Shown piece by piece: positions 23,264-30,889 of a DNA stretch of 40,713 nucleotides. Numbering within the stretch: position 1 is the first letter of the stretch; every line of letters starts with the position of its first letter. The stretch comes from an uncultured Collinsella sp. (GTDB taxonomy: Bacteria; Actinomycetota; Coriobacteriia; Coriobacteriales; Coriobacteriaceae): contig CASELS010000005.1 in NCBI GenBank assembly GCA_949288855.1, positions 1 to 40,713 on the forward strand, given 5' to 3'. Position numbers and translations under genes: made by a program. The notes under the pieces were generated by a model. The model ran no database searches. It saw only the letters and a program-made list of their open reading frames with translations, and was not told the origin of the DNA.

Positions 23264-26200
23264 CTCTGCGTAGACGTCCTTGAGCTTGAGCAGGTGCTGG
23301 TAGCGCGCCATAGCCGCGGCCTCGTTGGCCTGGAAGAGCGCGTCGACCTGATCCTGCGGCAGAACACGGCTGAGCGAAGCGTAGCGGGCCTCGTTCATCA
23401 GGAAGTCCTGGTAGCCGCCCTTCGGCTCCTTGGAGTCGAGGGTGAACTTCTTGCCCACCTCGGCGGCGGGGTTGAAGCGGAAGAGGTTCCAGTAACCGCA
23501 GTCCACGGCCTTCTTCATCTCGGCCTGGCAGTTCTGCATGCCGCCCTTCTTGATGGAGTGCATCTCGCAGGGAGCGTAGCCGATGATGATGGACGGGCCG
23601 TCGTAGGCCTCGGCCTCCTGGATGGCCTTGAGGGTCTGAGCGGGGTTGGCACCCATGGCGACCTGCGCCACGTAGACGTAACCGTAGCTCATCGCGATCT
23701 CGGCGAGGCTCTTCTTCTTGGTGTGCTTACCAGCAGCGGCGAACTGGGCCACCTGGCCGAGGTTCGAGGCCTTGGAGGCCTGGCCACCGGTGTTGGAGTA
23801 CACCTCGGTGTCGAAGACGAAGACGTTGACGTCGTGGCCAGAGGCGAGGACGTGGTCCAGGCCACCGAAGCCGATGTCGTACGCCCAACCGTCGCCACCG
23901 AGAATCCAGAAGGACTTCTTGGTGAGGAAGGACTTGTCGGCGAGGATCTTCTTGGCAGCGTCGCAGCCGCAGGCCTCGAGGGCCTCGATGTAGGCGGCGG
24001 CAGCGGTCTTGCTGGCCTCGGCGTCCTTACGGGCGTCGATCCAAGCCTGACCAGCGGTCTTCACAGCCTCGGGCGTGCCGTCGGCAGCGATGAGCGCCTC
24101 GGTCTCGGCGACGAGCTTGTCCTGGACGGCCTCGTAACCAAGAGCCATGCCCAGACCGTGCTCGGCGTTGTCCTCGAAGAGGCTGTTGTTCCACGCAGGA
24201 CCATGGCCGTCCTTGTTGACGGTGTAGGGGCTGCGAGCCGCGGGGTTGCCCCAAATCGAGGAGCAGCCGGTGGCGTTGGAGATGAACATGCGGTCGCCGC
24301 AGACCTGGGTGACCAGGCGAGCGTACGCAGTCTCGGCGCAGCCGGCGCAGGAGCCGGAGAACTCAAGCAGCGGCTGGACAAACTGGCTGCCCTTGACGTT
24401 GTTGGACTCGAGGACCGGCTTGGGAGCAACGTTCTCGACGCAGTAGTCGAAGACCTGCTGCTCGGCGAGTTCCTGCTCGGTCGGCACCATGGTGAGGGCG
24501 TCCTTCGGGCAGACCTTCGCGCAGTTGGTGCAGCCCATGCAGTCGAGCGGGCTGATGGCCATCGTGAACTTGAGGCCCGTGTCCTTCGGAACCTTGATGT
24601 CGATGGTGCGCAGGTTCTCGGGCGCAGCAGCGATCTCGTCCTCGGTGAGGCCGAACGGGCGGATCGTGGCGTGCGGGCAGACATAGGAGCACTGGTTGCA
24701 CTGGATGCACTTGGTCTCGTCCCAGTGCGGCACCATAACGGCGACGCCGCGCTTCTCGTAGGCGGAAGCGCCCTGCTCGAACTGACCGTCCTCGTGGCCC
24801 TTGAACGCGGACACGGGGAGCTCGTCGCCCTCCATGCGGTTGATGGGCTCCATGATCTCCTTGACCTGCTTGATGAGCTCGGGGCGACCCTTGAGCTCAG
24901 CGGCGGGAGCGTCGTCGGAGGCGTCGGCCCACTCAGCGGGGACCTCGTGCTTCTCGAACGCGGTAGCGCCGGCGTCGATGGCCTTCCAGTTGGCCTCGAC
25001 GACATCCTGGCCCTTCTTGGCGTAGGACTTCTCGGCAGCGGCCTTCATGTACTGGATCGCGTCCTCCTGCGGAAGGACACCGGCCAGCGTGAAGAACGCG
25101 GACTGGAGGATGGTGTTGGTGCGCTTGCCCATACCCACCTGGACCGCCAGGTCGATGGCGTTGATGGTGTAGAGCTGGATGTCGTTCTTGGCAATGTAGC
25201 GCTTCTCAGCCGCGGAGAGGTGCTCGGCGAGCTCGTCGAAGCTCCACTGGCAGTTGATCATGAGCGTACCGCCGGGCTTCACACCCTGAGCGATCTTGAA
25301 GTGCTTCGTGATGTAGCTCGGGTTGTGGCACGCCACGAAGTCTGCCTTGGTGATGTAGTACGGGCTCTTGATGGGCTTGTCGCCAAAGCGCAGGTGGCTG
25401 ATGGTCACGCCGCCCGTCTTCTTGGAGTCGTACTGGAAGTAGGCCTGGACGTACTTGTCGGTGTGGTCGCCGATGATCTTGATCGAGTTCTTGTTGGCAC
25501 CGACGGTACCGTCGCCGCCGAGACCCCAGAACTTGCACTCGATGGTGCCCTCAGCAGCGGTGTTGGGCGCATCGGCGTCCATGGGCAGCGACAGGTTGGT
25601 GACGTCGTCCACGATACCGATGGTGAACTCGCGCTTGGGCTCGTCGGCCTTGAGCTCCTCGTAGACCGAGAACGCAGCCGCGGGCGGCTCGTCCTTGGAA
25701 CCGAGGCCGTAACGGCCGCCGACCACGACGATGTCGGTCTTGCCCGCCTCGTAGAGCGAGGAGACGACATCCTCGTAGAGGGGCTCGCCGAGGGAGCCGG
25801 CCTCCTTGGTGCGGTCGAGAACGGCGATCTTCTTGACCGTCTCGGGGAGAGCGGCCATGAAGTGCTCGAGCGACCAGGGGCGATACAGGCGGACCTTGAC
25901 GAGGCCGACCTTCTCGCCGTGAGCGTTGAGGTAGTCGATGACCTCCTCGAGGGTGTCGCAGAACGAACCCATGCAGACGACCACGCGGTCGGCGTCAGCG
26001 GCGCCGTAGTAGTCGAACAGGTGATAGTTGGTGCCGAGCTTGGCGTTCACCTGGTTCATGTAGTCCTCAACGACAGCGGGGAGCTCGTTGTAGGTGGTGT
26101 TGCAGGCCTCACGGTGCTGGAAGAAGACGTCGCCGTCCTCGTGCGTACCGCGGTTGTTGGGATGCTCGGGGTTGAGCGCGTGATCGCGGAAGGCCTGGAC

Positions 26201-26797
26201 AGCGTCCATGTCGCACATCTCGGCGAGGTCGGCGTAATCCCACGTGGCGACCTTCTGAATCTCATGGGAGGTGCGGAAGCCGTCGAAGAAGTTCAGGAAC
26301 GGCACGCGACCCTTGATGGCAGAGAGGTGCGCGACGGCCGAGAGGTCCATGACCTCCTGGACGTTGGTCTCGGCGAGCATGGCAAAACCGGTCTGGCGGC
26401 AGGCCATGACGTCGGAGTGATCACCGAAGATGTTGAGCGCGTGCGAAGCAACGGTACGCGCGGAGACGTGGAACACGCCCGGCAGGTTCTCGCCAGCGAT
26501 CTTGTACATGTTCGGAATCATGAGCAGAAGACCCTGAGACGCCGTGTAGGTGGTGGTCAGCGCACCCGCGCAAAGCGAGCCGTGAACGGTGCCCGCGGCG
26601 CCAGCCTCGGACTCCATCTCGATGACGTTCACCTTCGTGCCAAAGATGTTCTTCTTGCCCTGAGCTGCCCACTGGTCGACGTGGTCGGCCATCGGGCTGG
26701 ACGGCGTAATCGGGTAGATACCCGCAACCTCGGTGAATGCATACGATACGTATGCAGCCGCCTCGTTGCCGTCCATGGACTTGAACGAACGCGCCAT
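23258..26797 (-). CDS. nifJ: Pyruvate:ferredoxin (flavodoxin) oxidoreductase
   Basis: A 1179-residue single-chain enzyme that oxidises pyruvate and CoA to acetyl-CoA, CO2 and reduced ferredoxin, the central step of anaerobic pyruvate use. Domain order is normal: N-terminal pyrimidine-binding domain (GIYPITPSSPMADHVD), gamma domain with WGLGGDGTVGANKNSIKI, a two-cluster ferredoxin domain (CIQCNQCSYVCPHATIRP and CMGCTNCAKVCPKDAL), then the thiamine-diphosphate domain with CAGCAETAY, NATGCSSIWG and GGDGWAYDIGFGG. The ATG at 26797 gives the usual MARSFKSMDGNEA start, with GAGAGGGG upstream. Codon bias is strong, as for a highly expressed gene. A conserved hairpin follows and a leader stem-loop precedes it. 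Confidence 0.97.
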   Translation of the reverse strand: MARSFKSMDGNEAAAYVSYAFTEVAGIYPITPSSPMADHVDQWAAQGKKNIFGTKVNVIEMESEAGAAGTVHGSLCAGALTTTYTASQGLLLMIPNMYKIAGENLPGVFHVSARTVASHALNIFGDHSDVMACRQTGFAMLAETNVQEVMDLSAVAHLSAIKGRVPFLNFFDGFRTSHEIQKVATWDYADLAEMCDMDAVQAFRDHALNPEHPNNRGTHEDGDVFFQHREACNTTYNELPAVVEDYMNQVNAKLGTNYHLFDYYGAADADRVVVCMGSFCDTLEEVIDYLNAHGEKVGLVKVRLYRPWSLEHFMAALPETVKKIAVLDRTKEAGSLGEPLYEDVVSSLYEAGKTDIVVVGGRYGLGSKDEPPAAAFSVYEELKADEPKREFTIGIVDDVTNLSLPMDADAPNTAAEGTIECKFWGLGGDGTVGANKNSIKIIGDHTDKYVQAYFQYDSKKTGGVTISHLRFGDKPIKSPYYITKADFVACHNPSYITKHFKIAQGVKPGGTLMINCQWSFDELAEHLSAAEKRYIAKNDIQLYTINAIDLAVQVGMGKRTNTILQSAFFTLAGVLPQEDAIQYMKAAAEKSYAKKGQDVVEANWKAIDAGATAFEKHEVPAEWADASDDAPAAELKGRPELIKQVKEIMEPINRMEGDELPVSAFKGHEDGQFEQGASAYEKRGVAVMVPHWDETKCIQCNQCSYVCPHATIRPFGLTEDEIAAAPENLRTIDIKVPKDTGLKFTMAISPLDCMGCTNCAKVCPKDALTMVPTEQELAEQQVFDYCVENVAPKPVLESNNVKGSQFVQPLLEFSGSCAGCAETAYARLVTQVCGDRMFISNATGCSSIWGNPAARSPYTVNKDGHGPAWNNSLFEDNAEHGLGMALGYEAVQDKLVAETEALIAADGTPEAVKTAGQAWIDARKDAEASKTAAAAYIEALEACGCDAAKKILADKSFLTKKSFWILGGDGWAYDIGFGGLDHVLASGHDVNVFVFDTEVYSNTGGQASKASNLGQVAQFAAAGKHTKKKSLAEIAMSYGYVYVAQVAMGANPAQTLKAIQEAEAYDGPSIIIGYAPCEMHSIKKGGMQNCQAEMKKAVDCGYWNLFRFNPAAEVGKKFTLDSKEPKGGYQDFLMNEARYASLSRVLPQDQVDALFQANEAAAMARYQHLLKLKDVYAEV

Positions 26798-26831
26798 ATA
26801 CCCCTCTCCTCTCGTGTAGGTATACAGTCCC

Positions 26832-26855
26832 CCGACATGCTCCCTTGCATGCCGG
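26832..26855 (-). promoter_or_regulatory. Stem-loop in the oxidoreductase leader
   Basis: On the minus strand CCGGCATGC pairs with GCATGTCGG (9 bp, one G-U) around an AAGGGA loop, 35-58 nt before the ATG at 26797. A TACAAT -10 candidate lies further upstream at 26976-26971, without a good -35. The hairpin would sit in the 5' untranslated leader. Its role is unknown. The rest of the 26798-27076 gap shows nothing further. Confidence 0.35.
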
Positions 26856-27076
26856 ACAATCAACGGCGCTTGCGAATTTCTGCAGGTCATCTACCGAATT
26901 CGGAAGCTGGCGGAGCGACGGCGGCGAAAACGTCGAGCGCACCTTGCAACAGAAATACGCATGCAGGGTTATTGTACCGCGAGACGGACCGAATAATTCG
27001 CTCGCGCGCCAACGTTTTGGACGAGCGGGTAATCGCAAGCCGTGGCACCCGCCCGATTGCCCATCAAGCGAAAGCG

Positions 27077-28177
27077 CTACGCCTCATCGTCTGAAAGATA
27101 TTCGCGCAGCAGGGGCATTTCAAACGTTACGTAACCGCGACGTGGAACATCGATAACGCCCTGCTCGAGCAGGCGCGTGCGATATACGCGCACGTAGTTT
27201 GTGCTCTTCCCCATACGCTCGGCAATGTCTGCGACCAGACTCGGGCGTCCTTCGTCAGCAAGCATTGCCTCAAGAAACGCCATGTCCCCATCGGAAAGCT
27301 CCTGGCAGGTCTTTTTGACAACACCGTTGATGAAGTCCTGACGCGCAAGGGCCGCCCCACGACGTGCGTGCTCTGCAGTCATTACCTTCGTATCGCCCAT
27401 CGCCGCCCACGCCCTGAAGCCCACAAGCTGCATCATATAGGCAAAACCATCAGCCGCAGCAACCGCAATATCGAGAGCCTCGTCGTTAACAAATCTTCCC
27501 GCATCCTCCACCGTCTCTTGGAAGGCGTCACGCACGTCATGATTGGCGATGCGCCCTAAAGAATGCTGAGCGGCACGTCGCAAGAACGATGCCGACCTAT
27601 CAGACAGCAATGCAGAAACGTGAGCCGGAAGACCCGCCATGAACAGCGCCACATCACGCTGCTCGCGAACGAAATGCTGAAATGTTGCCGCGAAGTCAAT
27701 CAGCTCGTCCAGATTGGGGTCGACCTCGTCAATCGTGACAAGTAGCCCAATCCCATTAGCGGAGAGAACATCTAGCAGCTTGTTCATCCTTGTGCGCCAA
27801 TTACCCGAGGAGGGATCACGATACTCCCACGTCATGCCAAACAACTTGGGCACTGTAACCGACGTAATCCTGCGAAACGCCGGCCGCTCAACAAAGTCAT
27901 CCGCCGCCTCGGTGGCGCGCTCGATGATGTCTTCGAGCATACCTGGACGAGCGGTAACGTTGGCAGAAATCCACCCGAACGACTCGGCTTGCGATGCCAG
28001 ATACGAGAGGAGCACCGTCTTGCCCACACCTCGAGCACCTGTGAAAAGGCTGCAAAGGTTTGGATCGGAGCCATGGGATTCCAATGCTGCGACAAGATCG
28101 CGGACAAGCTCTTTTCTGCCCGCAAGAACTGCCGGCATCCTACCGAACGTTGGCGTAAAGGGATTATCGACCCCCAT
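27077..28177 (-). CDS. AAA-type ATPase with C-terminal winged helix
   Basis: A 366-residue protein resembling the Orc1/Cdc6-like ATP-binding proteins common in actinobacteria. Walker A is GARGVGKT (residues 47-54). Walker B is GLLVTIDEVD. A lid with FLRRAAQHSLGRI follows, and a C-terminal winged helix (about 300-355, with DIAERMGKSTNYVRVYRTRLLEQGVIDV) suggests DNA binding. Its partner and role are unknown; such genes occur both alone and beside defence genes. GGGGGAG lies 5 nt before the ATG. A 19-bp tandem duplication rich in A/T lies upstream. It is on the same strand as the HIRAN gene but separated by 106 bp. Confidence 0.8.
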   Translation of the reverse strand: MGVDNPFTPTFGRMPAVLAGRKELVRDLVAALESHGSDPNLCSLFTGARGVGKTVLLSYLASQAESFGWISANVTARPGMLEDIIERATEAADDFVERPAFRRITSVTVPKLFGMTWEYRDPSSGNWRTRMNKLLDVLSANGIGLLVTIDEVDPNLDELIDFAATFQHFVREQRDVALFMAGLPAHVSALLSDRSASFLRRAAQHSLGRIANHDVRDAFQETVEDAGRFVNDEALDIAVAAADGFAYMMQLVGFRAWAAMGDTKVMTAEHARRGAALARQDFINGVVKKTCQELSDGDMAFLEAMLADEGRPSLVADIAERMGKSTNYVRVYRTRLLEQGVIDVPRRGYVTFEMPLLREYLSDDEA

Positions 28178-28231
28178 GGCACTCCCCCTTCCATCATTGG
28201 CACTTCAATCGTAACAGCATTGCGCACCTAC

Positions 28232-28269
28232 TTTTTTATTTTTTGCTCTTTTTTTTATTTTTTGCTCTT
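28232..28269. repeat. Exact 19-bp tandem duplication, very AT-rich
   Basis: TTTTTTATTTTTTGCTCTT occurs at 28232-28250 and again, without a gap, at 28251-28269. On the minus strand it reads as two A-tracts 55-92 bp upstream of the ATPase start, where it could act as an upstream promoter element. Copy number could change by replication slippage. Confidence 0.75.
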
Positions 28270-28283
28270 TTGCATTTGCGCTG

Positions 28284-29534
28284 TTAGACGATATCATTTT
28301 CCTCCCAAGCGAGGGCTGCGGGCGCCTGAAGAAGCCCGCAAGCGCCCGCCTCGGCATCCGCCTCCGCCGCATGCCGAAGCAGAGCCTTGAGACCGCGGGG
28401 ATGCGCGTTGGCGAGGAGCTCGGCCGCAAACGCATATTCCTCAGGCGCGAGCCCTTCCCACGTGAACGCGCCAAACCCCTTGCCAAGGCGCGGGGCAAAA
28501 GCGCACAGGAACACCCATGGCAGCGCGCAGCGAACAGCGGCGCTCTTAAGGGCATCGCTCGCCCAAAAGACGGCCTTCTCGGGCAGAAGCTCGGCTACGT
28601 TGCCGTTTTTTGCCGCATAGCCCCCGGCGCGGACTACCTCAACAATCGCGCTGGCAGAGCCCAAAAGCTCCGTCCACTCGGCATGCTTCTCGCGCAGGAA
28701 CGTTACGCGGTCGATGCCGTAGCGCTCGCGTTTGAAGTCTGCGCTCCCGTCGGTATCGCAAAGGATGCGCAGGGTCTCAGTAAGCAGCGCCGAGCACTCT
28801 TCGCGCGAGAAGTGCTCGCCCGCGTCTGTAAGGGCACGGCACGAAGCGGCGAGGCGCTGCAAATCCGCCGGGTCCCCGTAGAACACCTCCACATCGGGCC
28901 ACCCCTTGACGGGCGCACCGCGACGTCGCGCAACGGCTGCCGGGACGGCCTTACCCGCCGCCATAAGACGACGCGTGATATCTGGATCGCGGGCAAGAAG
29001 TGGCGTTCCCAACTCCTCGCTCATAAGGAGGGCGATGAGCAGATTCTCGGAACCCGCAAGCTCCACCACCGCCTCAAAGCTCCAGGGCAGTTCCTCCTCA
29101 TGCCAGCCATCCTCAGGATAGAGCGCGCTCGCCACGCGGCGGGCGAGTGAGTCCGCCGCCAACGCCTGCTCCGGGCTTTCTGGTACCTCAACAATCAGGC
29201 GCCCGTTGAGATTAACGTAGGGGCCCGACTCCTCGCAGCTTATGACCTCGCAACGCACATCAACAGCGTCCGCAATGCGCTCGAGCTCGCTGAGCACCGC
29301 GCGCATTTCCCGAGCGAACGTACGAGGAATGTAGCCCACCTTACCATCGCCGCGCGCAGTCGGCACCACCACCGCAACGGCATTTGGATCGTGAGGATTC
29401 TCCGGCTCCGGCACGAGCTTGAGCGGCTTGCCCACAGGGTCCGCGCCCAGCGCGGCGATGCCCTCCGGGTAAAAGCGCGCGCCCGCCACCCAGAACTCAC
29501 GCCAGAACGAAACGCATGTGTCCACAGCGCCCAT
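28284..29534 (-). CDS. HIRAN-domain protein of unknown function
   Basis: A 416-residue protein. Residues about 10-105 match a HIRAN domain: VAGARFYPEG, LKLVPEPENPHDPNAVAVVV and GKVGYIPRTFA. HIRAN domains are found in SWI2/SNF2 helicases such as HLTF, where they bind the 3' end of single-stranded DNA, and as standalone bacterial proteins. The remaining 300 residues are mostly helical, with repeated Ala/Leu-rich segments, and match nothing I recognise. Its start abuts the stop of the 62-residue gene upstream. It sits next to the restriction-type operon on the same strand, so a DNA repair or defence accessory role is possible but unproven. Confidence 0.75.
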   Translation of the reverse strand: MGAVDTCVSFWREFWVAGARFYPEGIAALGADPVGKPLKLVPEPENPHDPNAVAVVVPTARGDGKVGYIPRTFAREMRAVLSELERIADAVDVRCEVISCEESGPYVNLNGRLIVEVPESPEQALAADSLARRVASALYPEDGWHEEELPWSFEAVVELAGSENLLIALLMSEELGTPLLARDPDITRRLMAAGKAVPAAVARRRGAPVKGWPDVEVFYGDPADLQRLAASCRALTDAGEHFSREECSALLTETLRILCDTDGSADFKRERYGIDRVTFLREKHAEWTELLGSASAIVEVVRAGGYAAKNGNVAELLPEKAVFWASDALKSAAVRCALPWVFLCAFAPRLGKGFGAFTWEGLAPEEYAFAAELLANAHPRGLKALLRHAAEADAEAGACGLLQAPAALAWEENDIV

Positions 29535-29723
29535 CTACGCCTCAAACCGCCGCAGATCCCATCCGCGCTCCTCTGCCTCGCGGATGAGGTCATGAGGGCC
29601 GGCGTCTTCCAGCTCGGCCACATCGGCAATCGCCCATGGCGAGCCTACAAACACGGCTGAACCCGTATCATCCACCAACGCCTCACGCAGTTTATCAATG
29701 TCAACTAGAATCTTCTCGTCCAT
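29535..29723 (-). CDS. Small hypothetical protein
   Basis: 62 residues, acidic, no recognised domain: MDEKILVDIDKLREALVDD at the start and HDLIREAEERGWDLRRFEA at the end. The ATG at 29723 has GGAGGGG 7 nt upstream, a strong site, which supports translation. Its stop codon is immediately followed by the HIRAN gene start with no bases between, so the two are coupled. It could be a partner of that protein. Confidence 0.65.
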   Translation of the reverse strand: MDEKILVDIDKLREALVDDTGSAVFVGSPWAIADVAELEDAGPHDLIREAEERGWDLRRFEA

Positions 29724-29860
29724 AGGGCACCCCTCCAACCACCTCAAGCAGGTCGCTGCCTCTCAATGGTTACAGTATCCCCCGTCGTGCGGACATAAGC
29801 AGGGCGCACCAACCGCAGAGACGAACCTGCGATATACCGCCTCCCGCGGTGTGGCTCCTG

Positions 29861-29913
29861 TCCCTCACCACAACGAGGGAGGGTTAAGTCTGATGTGCAA
29901 AGTGCCCACATCA
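29861..29913 (-). terminator. Two hairpins after the SIR2 gene, possible end of the defence operon
   Basis: TGATGTG/CACATCA (29891-29897 with 29907-29913) and TCCCTC/GAGGGA (29861-29866 with 29875-29880) follow the stop at 29924. Neither is followed by a T-run on the minus strand, so intrinsic termination is uncertain. Confidence 0.3.
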
Positions 29914-29923
29914 ACAATAAGTG

Positions 29924-30886
29924 CTAACGCATTTCGATTTCTTTCTCAATCTCGTCGAAAGCCTTATCGTAGCCAACCTCATACGTATCTGCAGCTATGG
30001 GACGGTACTCTACTTGCAAACCGCTGAGGGCAATTGCCTTAGCCGTCCCCTTTGCCCTGTTTTGCACATCTCGTTTTTGCTCTTTTTGCTTGTCGTATTC
30101 CATCACGTCGAAATATACGATCGAGTTCATCCGGCCTTTAATCTTTGGACTTGCAGTTTTGAAATATGAGGCTCGCAATGTGAGTAGCCACCACAGGTCA
30201 ATTTCGGAAAAATCGAGTCCCAGACCGATGACATAAACGTTTGAAGAGAAGAACAGATTTGGCCAATAGGCCTCTTCAGATTCCCCGCTCAAGACAATTT
30301 CATCGATCTTCTCGGTAGATGAACTGTGCTTTTCATCGGGCTTATTCAGAAAGTGGCTGCGCATTTTCTGAACATATCCGATGTAGTGCTCGTACCCTAT
30401 GCAAATAGATGACGCATTCTCTAACAAGCCATGGGCATGGAAAAAGCGCACTCCCCCTCTGATGCAAGAGTCTCCAAATAAGTACTTGCTCCCGCCAGGC
30501 CAGTCCCTACGAAAAGTTTCGCTGTCGTCCGGAAATGCCTTTTCGAGCGTACTGTCATAATTCGTCGTGATGATATTGTTCAGCGCCAACGACCTTATCC
30601 GATTATGCAGGGACCTGCACTTTATATCACTTGCCTCCAGCCCATCTTTCACCTGTCTCTTCAGCGCGCTATAAGCGTCCCCGCCCAGTCTTCTCTGCTG
30701 CCCTTCCGTCAAATTGGCACCAATCATCTCAAACTGAATGGGCGCAGGTATTTTCCCGCCTTCTGCATCGGGTTCGATACGGAGGCAGCTTGGGCAAAGA
30801 TCCTTCAAGAGATTGTCCCAAGACACTTCCGGATTACTCGCACGGTTCAGACCGTTGCCAACAAGAAGCGTGTTTTGCTGCAGCAT
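29924..30886 (-). CDS. SIR2-like (NAD-binding) protein, last gene of the defence operon
   Basis: A 320-residue SIR2-fold protein. NAD-site motifs are seen in order: VGNGLNR (residues 9-15), TTNYD (107-111) with the likely catalytic Asn109, FFHAHG (148-153) with His152, and VIGLGLDFSEID (about 219-230). In defence systems such as Thoeris, DSR and SIR2-HerA, SIR2 domains degrade NAD when triggered, causing growth arrest. Here it starts 3 nt after the stop of the Res gene, so it is translated with the restriction operon. GC content is about 42-50% in sampled 60-base lines, well below the Res gene at about 60%, so it probably arrived separately. NADase activity is inferred from motifs. Confidence 0.8.
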   Translation of the reverse strand: MLQQNTLLVGNGLNRASNPEVSWDNLLKDLCPSCLRIEPDAEGGKIPAPIQFEMIGANLTEGQQRRLGGDAYSALKRQVKDGLEASDIKCRSLHNRIRSLALNNIITTNYDSTLEKAFPDDSETFRRDWPGGSKYLFGDSCIRGGVRFFHAHGLLENASSICIGYEHYIGYVQKMRSHFLNKPDEKHSSSTEKIDEIVLSGESEEAYWPNLFFSSNVYVIGLGLDFSEIDLWWLLTLRASYFKTASPKIKGRMNSIVYFDVMEYDKQKEQKRDVQNRAKGTAKAIALSGLQVEYRPIAADTYEVGYDKAFDEIEKEIEMR

Positions 30887-30889
30887 CGC

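Noticed and set aside
23294-27094. Very long open frame antisense to pyruvate:ferredoxin oxidoreductase (over 1200 codons).
   Set aside because: It mirrors a strongly codon-biased GC-rich gene; the protein is repetitive Leu/Val/Asp/Gly-rich with no domain or ribosome site. Similar antisense frames opposite murP (20268-21794) and Res (32795-34297) were dropped for the same reason.
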